A stretch of 64,000 nt of DNA, taken from contig JAFXQX010000031.1 of the NCBI GenBank assembly GCA_017526745.1, positions 1 through 64,000 on the forward strand, read 5' to 3'. This stretch comes from Lachnospiraceae bacterium. Its GTDB lineage: Bacteria; Bacillota; Clostridia; Lachnospirales; Lachnospiraceae. Shown here piece by piece: positions 47,749 through 56,245 of the stretch. Under the pieces are notes generated by a model. It was not told the DNA's origin, did not search any database, and saw nothing but the letters and a program-made list of their open reading frames with translations. The first letter of the stretch is position 1, and every line of letters starts with the position of its first letter. A program made the translations under genes and the position numbers.

Positions 47749-48636
47749 TCACGAAGAAGCAAGAAATCTTCCGAAAGACTCGGCCAAATAGGTCAGTTCT
47801 TCCTTGAATTCCCTGAAAACAAGGATTCTGTTTATATACCCTTCCCTGGCACACTTATACCGGTCGGAATATCCGGCTTTGACCATCAGCTTGAGGAATA
47901 CTTCATCATCATTGATCAGATCGTTATATACATCGATCGCATCGATCTCGTTTTTCCCCTGTCGTGTGACCTGACCGGCATGGCTGCGTCCCATAACGTT
48001 ATACTGGTTAACAAACCCTATATTTGCATCTGCGATCATTCTCAACCAGAATGCATAATCATGTGCATATCTGTAGTGAGGATCAAATCCACCTGCTTTC
48101 AGAAAACTGTCTCTCTTTCCGAACATCGAGCATCCGTGCAGGCAGTTCCCGGATAGAAGCATTCGCATGTAAAACTCTTTGTTATCACCTTTTGCAAAAG
48201 TTTTGTGGTAATTGTCGCTATTATCCTCGGTGTAGAGAAGCTTATCGTTTTCATCGATCGTAACTGAAAGAGAGTGGCAGGCATCAAATTCCGGATGTTC
48301 CAGGAGAAACGAAAGTGACGACTCTACCATCGTATTTACATACAGATCATCGGCACTCAGCCAGCACATATACTCTCCGGTCGCATAGCTCATGGCAATA
48401 TTAAGTGTTTTTGCCGTCCCTTCATTAATATCCTTATCTACAAAAAGGATCTTTTCGGGATATTGCGATTCGTATCTCCTGATTATATCTGCTGTCGAAT
48501 CCGCAGAACCGTCATTTACTATCACAAACTCTATATTGGTATATGTCTGATTCACAACGCTTTCTATGGATTTTGCGATAAATCTTTCGGCATTATATGC
48601 CGGCATGATAACAGATACCTTTACGTTTTCATTCAT
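47749..48636 (-). CDS. Family 2 glycosyltransferase
   Basis: This enzyme has 295 residues. KVSVIMPAYNAERFIAKSIESVVNQTY, VNDGSADSTADIIRRY, DINEGTAKTLNIAMSYATGEYMCWLSADDLYV (with SADD in the DxD position) and GGFDPHYRYAHDYAFWLRM are the family motifs. The protein has no membrane segment. It appears to be the last gene of the glycan locus, followed by the metK promoter. The donor sugar and acceptor cannot be read from the sequence. Confidence 0.9.
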   Translation of the reverse strand: MNENVKVSVIMPAYNAERFIAKSIESVVNQTYTNIEFVIVNDGSADSTADIIRRYESQYPEKILFVDKDINEGTAKTLNIAMSYATGEYMCWLSADDLYVNTMVESSLSFLLEHPEFDACHSLSVTIDENDKLLYTEDNSDNYHKTFAKGDNKEFYMRMLLSGNCLHGCSMFGKRDSFLKAGGFDPHYRYAHDYAFWLRMIADANIGFVNQYNVMGRSHAGQVTRQGKNEIDAIDVYNDLINDDEVFLKLMVKAGYSDRYKCAREGYINRILVFREFKEELTYLAESFGRFLASS

Positions 48637-48661
48637 GGCAGGTCTTTCCCGGTCTGTCTTT

Positions 48662-50014
48662 CTATATCAATCCCACGATAAAGATCACGAGGATCAGTAT
48701 CGGAAGCACATATGCAAGGTACGGCCGAAGCTTTGCCGACATCTTCATACCTTCACCGGAATTTGTCTCGGCAAGATATTTGTCAAATCCCCATCCGTAA
48801 CGGCTGACGCAGAATAGCGTATACACCAGTGCTCCGAGGGGAAGCAATATGTTGCTTACGAGAAAATCCTCGGAATCAAGCACGTCTCTTGCGCCTATGA
48901 TGTGAAGGTTTGACCAGATGTTATATCCGAACACACACGGAAGGCTGGCAACAAGAATGAATACAAGGTTGCAGGCAACACTCTTTCCCCTGCTCCATCC
49001 CCAGTTATCCGTAGGCCATGCAACAAGGTTTTCGAACACGGCGATGACTGTTGAAAAACTTGCAAACGACATGAATATGAAGAACAGCGTTCCCCATATC
49101 CTGCCTCCCGGCATTCCTATGAACAGTTCCGGAAGAGTTATGAATATGAGAGAAGGTCCCTGGTCGGGAGACACTCCGTATGCCGAACATGCGGGGAAAA
49201 TGATAAGACCTGCCATGATCGCAACAAAAGTATCAAGACATATGATCACTATCGACTCGGATAATATGGTTTTTTCCTTGGACATATAGCTTCCGAATAT
49301 CTCCATCGCCGCAATACCAAGGCTGAGTGTAAAAAATGCCTGGTTCATGGCTCCGACTATCAGATTGAACAGGCCGACACTCTTAACATTTTCCACATTT
49401 GGTGCAAGATAGAACTTTAATCCCTCTCCGCCTCCCGGAAGCATGATGGAGTGGACAGCCAGTATGATGATAAGTATCAGAAGGCCCGTCATCATCACTT
49501 TGGTGATCCTCTCAAGACCCTTTTTCACTCCAAGAGACAACACGGCAAATCCGAGAACAACGGTTATTATCATAAAGACCGCCATCTCTGCCGGGCTTGC
49601 GAGCATATTTCCGAATACATCGCCCGTCGATCCTGACGCTACACCTTCAAACTTACCGGTAAGAAACTTCCACGCATAAGAGAGCATCCATCCCGATACG
49701 GTTGTGTAATACATCATGAGAAGATAACATCCGATTATACAGAACCATCCGTGAATGTGCCATTTGCCCCCTTCCTTCTCAAGGGCCTTGTATGATAATA
49801 CCGCGCTCTTCCTGCTGGCACGTCCGACTGACAGCTCCATTGTCATGACCGGCAGTCCCATGATCACCAGAAACAGCAGATAGAACAGAACAAAGATCGC
49901 TCCGCCGTACTTGCCCGCCATATACGGGAATTTCCAAACGTTACCTATACCGATCGCACATCCCGAACTGACCAGAATAAATCCTAAGCGCGATCCGAAT
50001 CCTTCTCTCTCCAT
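48662..50014 (-). CDS. Neurotransmitter:sodium symporter family transporter
   Basis: This membrane protein has 450 residues and 12 predicted helices. GFGSRLGFILVSSGCAIGIGNVWKFPYMAGKYGGAIFVLFYL is the signature of the SNF/NSS family, with the unwound helix-1 sodium and substrate site. MVTGLPVMTMELSVGRASRKSAVLSY-like residues follow. Bacterial members usually import amino acids such as tryptophan, tyrosine or leucine using sodium. The family gene lies inside a glycan locus without an obvious link to it. A GAGGAG site is present upstream of the ATG. Confidence 0.93.
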   Translation of the reverse strand: MEREGFGSRLGFILVSSGCAIGIGNVWKFPYMAGKYGGAIFVLFYLLFLVIMGLPVMTMELSVGRASRKSAVLSYKALEKEGGKWHIHGWFCIIGCYLLMMYYTTVSGWMLSYAWKFLTGKFEGVASGSTGDVFGNMLASPAEMAVFMIITVVLGFAVLSLGVKKGLERITKVMMTGLLILIIILAVHSIMLPGGGEGLKFYLAPNVENVKSVGLFNLIVGAMNQAFFTLSLGIAAMEIFGSYMSKEKTILSESIVIICLDTFVAIMAGLIIFPACSAYGVSPDQGPSLIFITLPELFIGMPGGRIWGTLFFIFMSFASFSTVIAVFENLVAWPTDNWGWSRGKSVACNLVFILVASLPCVFGYNIWSNLHIIGARDVLDSEDFLVSNILLPLGALVYTLFCVSRYGWGFDKYLAETNSGEGMKMSAKLRPYLAYVLPILILVIFIVGLI

Positions 50015-50028
50015 TTTTCATTTACTCC

Positions 50029-50427
50029 TCATAACTTAAAAGCAGCTCCGACAAAGAGTGCAATATCTCTTCCGGTATCATCGGTTACATCTACTTTTAA
50101 TACCGCTGTGGTCTTACCATTCTTGATGCATTTGGCTCTTGCTATGAGCTTTTCTCCCTTAGGCGCAGACAGATAATTGATCGACACCTGCTGTGCCACG
50201 GAAAGACTGTGTATCTGATTGGCACATACGGCAAAGGCAAGGTCTGCCAGTGTAAAGATCGCACCACCCATCACTCCGCCGTATGCATTCTTATGTCCGT
50301 CATTTAAAATGACACTGCAGACGCTGTAGTCCTCTCCCATCTCATCAATGACCATCCCCGCATTTGTGGCAAAACGGTCATTCTTAAAGTGTTCCCGTGC
50401 CTCTTCGATCGTTGCAAATGTACCCAT
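50029..50427 (-). CDS. PaaI-type hotdog thioesterase
   Basis: This protein has 132 residues with the hotdog pattern: NAYGGVMGGAIFTLADLAFAVCAN, then LSVAQQVSINYLSAPKGEKLIARAKCIKNGKTTAVLKVDVTDDTG. PaaI and related enzymes hydrolyse acyl-CoA thioesters. The position usually occupied by His in V-H-G-G is Met (VMGG); the helix Asp (LAD) is kept. Substrate unknown. The gene lies between the dehydrogenase and the symporter, with small gaps on both sides. Confidence 0.85.
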   Translation of the reverse strand: MGTFATIEEAREHFKNDRFATNAGMVIDEMGEDYSVCSVILNDGHKNAYGGVMGGAIFTLADLAFAVCANQIHSLSVAQQVSINYLSAPKGEKLIARAKCIKNGKTTAVLKVDVTDDTGRDIALFVGAAFKL

Positions 50428-50450
50428 CTGTTCTCTTCCTTTTGTCTTTA

Positions 50451-51530
50451 TTAATTGTCTTTACCGATGACCGCCATGACTTTGATATAGTCTTCGGTCT
50501 TATCGCGCATCAGTTCAAATCCCTTATATATATCTTCAAGGCCGTACCGCTGAGTGATCAGATCTGCCGGCCTGATGCTTCCTGATTCCAGTCGCTTCAA
50601 AACGTAATTCCAGTCATCATCTGCATTCTCTCCAAATGAGAACGATGAATTCCATGTGCCGATGATCCTCAGCTGATTGCGAAGTATCTTCCAGTAGACG
50701 TTCTTCTCAAACGTCATGTCGGAGTGAGGATTTCCGACGAAGCAGACAGACCCTCCCGGTGCCGCCACATCGACCGCAAGGCTTGCAACGGCATTGCTTC
50801 CGACGCACTCAAAGAACATATCCGCGCCGGCACCGTCAGTACGATCCATTATAAAATCATGAGCATCCGCTTTTTTGCTGTCGCAATAGTTTTCGGGCGG
50901 AATGCCAAGTGAGAACATTGTCTGCCTCTGGAATTCTTTATTGCCGATAACGAGCAGATTCTTATATCCGGCCTCGACCAGGAACATGACAAGAAGTGTT
51001 CCGATCGTGCCAAGCCCACAGACTGCTACTGTATTATTCTTCTGATCCTTGTCAGGATCGCACAGCGATCCTGACATAGCATGTACCGCAACAGCCATCG
51101 GCTCAAGCATTGCAGCCGCTTCATATGACACATTGTCCGGAAGTTCTATAAGATTCTTTTGAGGAACTGCCACGTATTCGGCAAATCCTCCGTTCTGACG
51201 GGAACCTAAGTATCCGTAGTTCCTGCACATCTCGTACTTTTTCATGCGGCATGGTCCGCACTTCATACATGGGATAAGTGGAAATACTCCTACGCGCTTG
51301 CCCTTCCACTCTCCTGATACATCACTTCCGACATCATCAACATATCCGGCAAATTCGTGACCGATAACAAGAGGCATATTGTGAGCTCCGTCGTTATATG
51401 CTCTCGGGATATCCGATCCGCATATACCGCACGCTCGTACTCTTACAAGAACCTCTCCCCCGCCGGGAAGAGGTCTTGCGATATCCTTATATTCAAGTTT
51501 TCCTATGCTCTCAAGAACGAGTGCCTTCAT
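50451..51530 (-). CDS. Zinc-dependent alcohol dehydrogenase (TarJ-like)
   Basis: This medium-chain dehydrogenase has about 359 residues. ACGICGSDIPR and GHEFAGYV carry the catalytic zinc ligands, CMKCGPCRMKKYEMC the four structural-zinc cysteines, and VAVCGLGTIGTLLVMFLVEAG the NAD(P)-binding motif. The gene directly follows the IspD/TarI-like gene, overlapping it by 20 bases. In teichoic-acid loci that pair (TarJ, TarI) reduces ribulose 5-phosphate and makes CDP-ribitol, so a polyol-phosphate dehydrogenase is likely. A galactitol-phosphate-type dehydrogenase is the alternative. The ATG at 51530 is chosen because AGGAG is placed six bases upstream and MKALVLESIG is the usual family start; an earlier in-frame start at 51560 has no such site. 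Confidence 0.8.
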   Translation of the reverse strand: MKALVLESIGKLEYKDIARPLPGGGEVLVRVRACGICGSDIPRAYNDGAHNMPLVIGHEFAGYVDDVGSDVSGEWKGKRVGVFPLIPCMKCGPCRMKKYEMCRNYGYLGSRQNGGFAEYVAVPQKNLIELPDNVSYEAAAMLEPMAVAVHAMSGSLCDPDKDQKNNTVAVCGLGTIGTLLVMFLVEAGYKNLLVIGNKEFQRQTMFSLGIPPENYCDSKKADAHDFIMDRTDGAGADMFFECVGSNAVASLAVDVAAPGGSVCFVGNPHSDMTFEKNVYWKILRNQLRIIGTWNSSFSFGENADDDWNYVLKRLESGSIRPADLITQRYGLEDIYKGFELMRDKTEDYIKVMAVIGKDN

Positions 51531-52242
51531 GCGTTCTCCTGCTGTGTACAAACCTTTCAAGATCCGCAGCCGTTGTTATCTTATAGTTGTTCTCGTCGCC
51601 TTTAACAACCGAGACCGACAGTCCTGCCAGTATCGCCGGCTCAGACGAACCGTTTATCTTTAATATCTCATCGGGAAGGAGCCTCTCATTTGCGGCAAGA
51701 TATTTTTCGAGCCTGTAGATTTCCGGTGCCTGTCCCGCATATACCATACTCCTGTCAAGAAGGCCCGTCACAGTTTTGCCGTCAGAGCACAAATACACAG
51801 TATCCTTCATCGGAAGCGCAGGCATAACACCGTCATGTCCGTCAAGTGCGCCAAGATAATCGGAAAGATGCGAAGCTGTAAGATTGGGCCTTGCCGCATC
51901 ATGGATTATCACGGCCGGATCTTTTTTACGATCCTCTGACGAGCGTACATACTGTGCTATATCCCGAAGACCGGAGAGGATCGACAACTGGCGTGTTGCA
52001 CCCGGTTTCGAGAATCCCGCAATCTTTGAGGTATCGATCTGTAAGCGCCTCAGTTCATGAAATATCATGTCATGCCATTTTTCATCGGCAACGATAAAGA
52101 TATCCGAAACATCGGGATGTGAAATGAACATATCAAGGCAGTATGTGATGAGCATCCTGCCATCCGACTGTATATACTGCTTGGGAACGTCTCCGCCGAC
52201 CCTTGTTCCCGTGCCTCCTGATAATACAAGTGCTATTGCCAT
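51511..52242 (-). CDS. IspD/TarI-like cytidylyltransferase
   Basis: This GT-A-like nucleotidyltransferase has 243 residues. ALVLSGGTGTRVGGDVPKQYI is the CTP-binding motif, VIIHDAARPNLTASHLSDYL the second conserved block, and MPALPMKDTVYL and GQAPEIYRLEKYLAAN complete the family pattern. IspD makes CDP-methylerythritol and TarI makes CDP-ribitol. The neighbours (a polyol dehydrogenase and a pentulose-epimerase homologue, with NeuA/NeuB) point to a CDP-polyol for glycan decoration and away from isoprenoid synthesis, but a housekeeping IspD is not excluded from this window alone. Confidence 0.8.
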   Translation of the reverse strand: MAIALVLSGGTGTRVGGDVPKQYIQSDGRMLITYCLDMFISHPDVSDIFIVADEKWHDMIFHELRRLQIDTSKIAGFSKPGATRQLSILSGLRDIAQYVRSSEDRKKDPAVIIHDAARPNLTASHLSDYLGALDGHDGVMPALPMKDTVYLCSDGKTVTGLLDRSMVYAGQAPEIYRLEKYLAANERLLPDEILKINGSSEPAILAGLSVSVVKGDENNYKITTAADLERFVHSRRTHEGTRS

Positions 52243-52254
52243 GATATTTACCGG

Positions 52255-52917
52255 TCAGTCAACATATGATCTGATTCTATCGATCGTCTCTTTGTATGGT
52301 GTCTTCTGCCCGAACAGAAGCGTTGTGCCGAGTACAAATCCTCTGACACCTTTGGGTGCAAACTCCTGTATCTTGTCGATCGAACATGCACCGTCCCAGT
52401 ATGCGGAAAACCCTATCTCTTTCTGAAGCGGAAGAAGCTTGTCATATTTCTTGGAAACATACGGCAGGTACATCTGGCCGGCGTTTCCGGGATTTACCGA
52501 CATCACCAGCACCTTTTTTACGATCTGGAGCATCTCTACAACAGTCTCAACGCTTGTTCCAGGATTGATGGCGATCCCCGGTATCATGCCTGCGTTGATT
52601 ATCTTCTGAAGTGTCGTGGACGGATGATACTCCGCTTCGGGATGGATATAAACCGTGTCCCCTGGGCGAAGCCTGTTGAGGAATAAATGAATGTTATTAT
52701 TGGGGTGTTCGATCATCAGATGAACGTCAAGCGGCTTTTGGGTAGCGCTTGCAATAAATGCCATATCATTTATTGACATGGCAAAGTTCGGAACATAACG
52801 TCCGTCCATTATATCTATGTGGAACGAATCGATCCCGGCTTCATCAAGCGTCTTAACCTCTCTGTCAAGATGTCCGTAGTCGGCACACATCATTGATGCG
52901 CAAAGTTCATAATACAT
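52255..52917 (-). CDS. Ribulose-phosphate 3-epimerase family protein
   Basis: This TIM-barrel protein has about 220 residues. CASMMCADYGHLDREV, FHIDIMDGRYVPN, LDVHLMIEHP and VLVMSVNPGNAGQMY match the metal-binding and catalytic residues of Rpe. The phosphate-gripping end differs: DGACSIDKI replaces DGGV and FVLGTTLLF replaces VAGSAIF, so the substrate may be another pentulose or hexulose phosphate. ATG 52917 is chosen because GGAGAGGG lies five bases upstream; an in-frame ATG at 52944 has no site. In this context it could set the pentulose used by the dehydrogenase and cytidylyltransferase that follow. Confidence 0.82.
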   Translation of the reverse strand: MYYELCASMMCADYGHLDREVKTLDEAGIDSFHIDIMDGRYVPNFAMSINDMAFIASATQKPLDVHLMIEHPNNNIHLFLNRLRPGDTVYIHPEAEYHPSTTLQKIINAGMIPGIAINPGTSVETVVEMLQIVKKVLVMSVNPGNAGQMYLPYVSKKYDKLLPLQKEIGFSAYWDGACSIDKIQEFAPKGVRGFVLGTTLLFGQKTPYKETIDRIRSYVD

Positions 52918-52944
52918 AGCACCCTCTCCAAATCCCAGATTCAT

Positions 52945-54147
52945 TCAGTCTGTCTGACCCGACAGTATCATATCGACTATCTCTCTTACCACACCTTCTC
53001 CGCCTTTTGCTTTGGTCACGATCTTACATGATGATCTTACCTTCTCATTTGCATCGGCCGGGCAGCAGCCAAGTCCCGCAAGTTCCAACGCATCGATATC
53101 GGCAAGATCATCCCCGACATAGACTACTTCATCGGGATCGACCTTGTATGTTGCGCATAAACGGCTGATCGTTGCAGCCTTCTCCGTACACCCGGGGGCA
53201 AGCACATCGATCTTTAACTTCTCACAGCGGCGTTTATTAAGGGCCATATCCTCACCGGTTATCACTCCGGTAATGATACCGTTCTCGCGGAGCAGACGGA
53301 ATGCAACACCGTCACGTGTATTAAACTTCTTGAGCTCATCGCCTTTCTCGGAATAGTACATCCCGCCGTCCGTAAGAACGCCGTCGCAGTCGGTAAGAAA
53401 CATTTTGTATTTAGTCTTCTTATTCTTCGAAGCCTTAACGGCCGGCTGACCTTTTGCGGCATTATCACGCTTTGTCATGATCGCATCGGTGACTGTCCAG
53501 TCATCGGGCTCATCGATCTCAAAGTATGTATCCTCGCTCATGAGCGAGACTCTGATATTTCCGGAAAGACGGTTCTTCGTTTCAAGAAGTGCTTTGCGGC
53601 TCGTTATATAAAATGCCCCGTTCTCTACATAGTATTCGTCAAATTCCTGGCGCCGGGGCCTGTTGTAAACATCATAGTTTTTTGCGCACGCATTTCCTTC
53701 GTCGTCGATCTCCCATATGAACCTTTTCTGTGGAACAACGGAAAGTACCGAATCGGTTCCGTTTGATGAAAAGATATTGAATCCGTTATCAAGATCGGCT
53801 CCGGTAAGAAGCGGTGAGGTAGCCTGGATAAGAACTATATTGTCAAACCGGTGAGCCTTTGCGAACTCGATCATCGCAGATTCAGTGGATGCGTTGTCCG
53901 TTGCGGACTCCTCCGATCTGTCGATCACGCTGACTCTTTTAAATCTTTCAGGCTCCTTTGCGCAGAACTTCTCGACGGTCTTTTTGATCTTCGCACTGTC
54001 TGTTGCAACAAATACCTTGTCTATAGCCGTGCAGTCGCTGGCCGCAGCAACGGTCCAATATACGAGCGGTTTGCCGTGTATCTCTTTAATGTTTTTGAGC
54101 GGGATGGATTTGCTGCCTCCCCTTACCGGGATAAAAGCTACGTTCAT
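52945..54147 (-). CDS. neuA: CMP-nonulosonate synthetase fused to KdsC-like phosphatase
   Basis: This two-domain protein has 400 residues. Residues 1-225 are a CMP-sialate synthetase: FIPVRGGSKSIPLKNIKEIHGKPLVYWTV, VLIQATSPLLTG, and RRQEFDEYYVENGAFYITS. After a Lys/Ala linker (228-245), residues 247-400 are a HAD phosphatase of the KdsC type: FLTDCDGVLTDGG (catalytic Asp 253 and 255), VITGEDMALNKRRCEKLKI, GCTEKAATI and VVYVGDDLADIDALELAG, all catalytic positions kept. The fusion suggests a 9-phosphate route in which the phosphatase acts on the NeuB product before activation with CTP. It begins one base after neuB. The exact nonulosonic acid is not known. Confidence 0.88.
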   Translation of the reverse strand: MNVAFIPVRGGSKSIPLKNIKEIHGKPLVYWTVAAASDCTAIDKVFVATDSAKIKKTVEKFCAKEPERFKRVSVIDRSEESATDNASTESAMIEFAKAHRFDNIVLIQATSPLLTGADLDNGFNIFSSNGTDSVLSVVPQKRFIWEIDDEGNACAKNYDVYNRPRRQEFDEYYVENGAFYITSRKALLETKNRLSGNIRVSLMSEDTYFEIDEPDDWTVTDAIMTKRDNAAKGQPAVKASKNKKTKYKMFLTDCDGVLTDGGMYYSEKGDELKKFNTRDGVAFRLLRENGIITGVITGEDMALNKRRCEKLKIDVLAPGCTEKAATISRLCATYKVDPDEVVYVGDDLADIDALELAGLGCCPADANEKVRSSCKIVTKAKGGEGVVREIVDMILSGQTD

Positions 54148-54148
54148 G

Positions 54149-55021
54149 TCATTTTTTCCTGTATTTGAGTTTCTCTCTCTGGACCTTCTCTATGGGGAGC
54201 ACTTCCTCGGATTTATAAGTGAGCGCTTCACGAGTCGTTTCAAGATTTCTCTTAAGCCTTCTGATCCCGTCAGGCTCAAGAGATGCCGCATGATCCGTTC
54301 CCTTGAATGTTCTGTCAAGCGTATAGTGTCTCTCAAACACTGATGCACCGAGTGTATATGCCGCAACATCGATGGCGATTCCCAGATGGTGTCCGGAAAA
54401 TCCTATCGCTTTGACTCTGTCCTCATATGCTTCGCGCATCCTGGTTATCTCCAGAAGACATACATCCTTGAACGGAACTGGATATCCGGATGTGCAGTTA
54501 AACAGTACCAGATCCTTTGCTCTGCCGCGTTCCTCGAAGAACTTTACTATCTGCTCTTCCTCTTCGCGGGTCGTCATGCCGAACGACAACTGTATCTCTT
54601 TGTCATAGTTCTCGCAGATGTATCCGAGCATCTCAAAGTTTGTATTGCACGCACTCGGGATCTTGATGAACTTCGGGGAAATGGATACGATCTCTTTCGC
54701 ACTGGTCATGTCCCATACGGATGTGGAATATGTGATGCCGGATTCCTCGCACCATTTCTTCAGCTGTTTATGCTGGTCAAGATCGAATTCCAGGAATTCC
54801 CTGTGTGCTCCATATGTATCGCCGTATGAATTGTACGGCACCGGATGAGGTGCATCATACTGCTCCTTGGTGAGAAGCTCCTTCGGGCACCGCTTCTGAA
54901 ACTTGATCGCATCAGCTTTGCAGAACATCGCTGCGGTAACGATAAGCTCATGGGCAACATCCATGCTCCCCATATGATTACATCCGGCTTCGGCTATGAC
55001 ATAAGGGTCTTTGTATTCCAT
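54149..55021 (-). CDS. neuB: N-acetylneuraminate synthase family protein (NeuB-like), no SAF domain
   Basis: This TIM-barrel enzyme has 290 residues. YVIAEAGCNHMGSMDVAHELIVTA, DAIKFQKR, FIKIPSACNTNFEMLGYI, QLSFGMTTREEE, CTSGYPVPFKDVCLLEI, FSGHHLGIAIDVAAYTLGASVFERHYTLDR match NeuB, which condenses phosphoenolpyruvate with an N-acyl-mannosamine-type sugar. The C-terminal antifreeze-like SAF domain of typical NeuB (about 340-350 residues in total) is missing; the protein ends 55 residues after FERHYTLDR. The SAF arm normally reaches into the partner's active site, so this is a natural short form with possibly different specificity. AAGGAGGTGG precedes the ATG. Confidence 0.88.
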   Translation of the reverse strand: MEYKDPYVIAEAGCNHMGSMDVAHELIVTAAMFCKADAIKFQKRCPKELLTKEQYDAPHPVPYNSYGDTYGAHREFLEFDLDQHKQLKKWCEESGITYSTSVWDMTSAKEIVSISPKFIKIPSACNTNFEMLGYICENYDKEIQLSFGMTTREEEEQIVKFFEERGRAKDLVLFNCTSGYPVPFKDVCLLEITRMREAYEDRVKAIGFSGHHLGIAIDVAAYTLGASVFERHYTLDRTFKGTDHAASLEPDGIRRLKRNLETTREALTYKSEEVLPIEKVQREKLKYRKK

Positions 55022-55075
55022 TCCCTGCCACCTCCTTGCATAATTACCTTAACTTTACCACATTTACGGCAATTT

Positions 55076-56245
55076 TCATACTGTTATCCCCGATATGGCG
55101 AAGATCTTTCCGAGCTGTTTCTCATATGAGAAAAGCTCCTTCGTTTTGTTATGTCCTGACTGTGCGATCCGCTTCCTGAGATCATCATGTGAAATGTAAT
55201 AAACAGCCTTTTCAAGTGCATCCTCCAGGCTTTCATACATGACGACATCCTCGCCGTTTACGAAGTTCTCTGCGATCTCCGGCTGGTAATTGGATAATAA
55301 GAATCCTCCCGCACCCAGGATATCCATAACCCGAAGCGGAATACCGGACTGTGATATCTTGAGTGTGATATTCAGATTGATCGAGCTTGCCTTGAACACC
55401 TTCGTCATCTGTCCGTAATAATCACATGACCCCATGAACTTCACGTTCTGAAGAAGATCACACTTCTCCCACGAATAGACATTTACATTCATACGTTTGG
55501 CCAGAAGATTTAAAAGGACCAGTCGGTCTGTTTTTGTTATCTGAGCTGCTACAGCATAGGCAAGAGCTTCTCTTGGCAGCACGAACTGAGTATCAGGCTG
55601 CAGGACCTTAAAATGGTCATTGATCCTTTTCATCAGATCATCGGTCAGGAGTTCTTCCGCAAACCAGTATCCGAACACTTTCGACTGTGCGGCAACGACC
55701 GCATCTATATAACCTTTGCAGCGATCATCCATAAGTTCCCTGTACTGAGGGAACATTGAATCATACATCTTTCCGACAAACGAAACATCCGCAGCATACA
55801 TTGCCTGCTCCTGCTTCGTAGGCTTTATCGTCTCAAGCCTTTCGCAGTTTACAGCAAGAGGCATATGATACACATTCGAAAAGCCCATCTTCCTGTATCC
55901 TTCCATCTGGATACGGTCAAACAGGAACACGAAGTTTCCGGGCAGTCCCAGAGTCTTTTCTATGTCGGGAACATCAAGGGGATTGTCATAGCTCCATGAA
56001 ATGTAAGGAAGGCTGCAGTCATGGCAGCAAACGGCCACAAGCGGAAAATAGTTTACCGAAAATACAGCATCATATGTTTCTTCCTTCAGGATCTTCGTAA
56101 AGCGATTTACAAAGAACTCATCCTCATTCTTATCATTAAACTGGTAAGATACGGTCCTGTACGTAACACCTTTTTCGGTAAACGATCCGGTTATATCATC
56201 ATATGTGAACGTTCCGGCAGCCCACTCAAATATCAGGAGTTTCAC
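55076..56245 (-). CDS. CgeB-type glycosyltransferase
   Basis: This GT-B-like protein has 389 residues. An N-terminal DUF3880-like half (YISWSYDNPLDVPDIEKTLG, FVFLFDRIQMEGYRKMGFSNVYHMPLAVN) and a C-terminal half (DVSFVGKMYDS, INLNITLKISQSGIPLRVMDILGAGGFLLSNYQPEIAENF) are typical of spore-maturation CgeB-like enzymes, which occur in flagellin and spore-glycan clusters. The start is GTG at 56245, seven bases after AAGGAGG and overlapping the preceding gene's stop. Donor and acceptor unknown. Confidence 0.82.
   Translation of the reverse strand: MKLLIFEWAAGTFTYDDITGSFTEKGVTYRTVSYQFNDKNEDEFFVNRFTKILKEETYDAVFSVNYFPLVAVCCHDCSLPYISWSYDNPLDVPDIEKTLGLPGNFVFLFDRIQMEGYRKMGFSNVYHMPLAVNCERLETIKPTKQEQAMYAADVSFVGKMYDSMFPQYRELMDDRCKGYIDAVVAAQSKVFGYWFAEELLTDDLMKRINDHFKVLQPDTQFVLPREALAYAVAAQITKTDRLVLLNLLAKRMNVNVYSWEKCDLLQNVKFMGSCDYYGQMTKVFKASSINLNITLKISQSGIPLRVMDILGAGGFLLSNYQPEIAENFVNGEDVVMYESLEDALEKAVYYISHDDLRKRIAQSGHNKTKELFSYEKQLGKIFAISGITV

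Noticed and set aside
51511-52242. Calling the cytidylyltransferase a housekeeping ispD
   Set aside because: The motif fits, but the neighbours are glycan genes and the dehydrogenase overlap mirrors TarI-TarJ, so only a family-level name is given.
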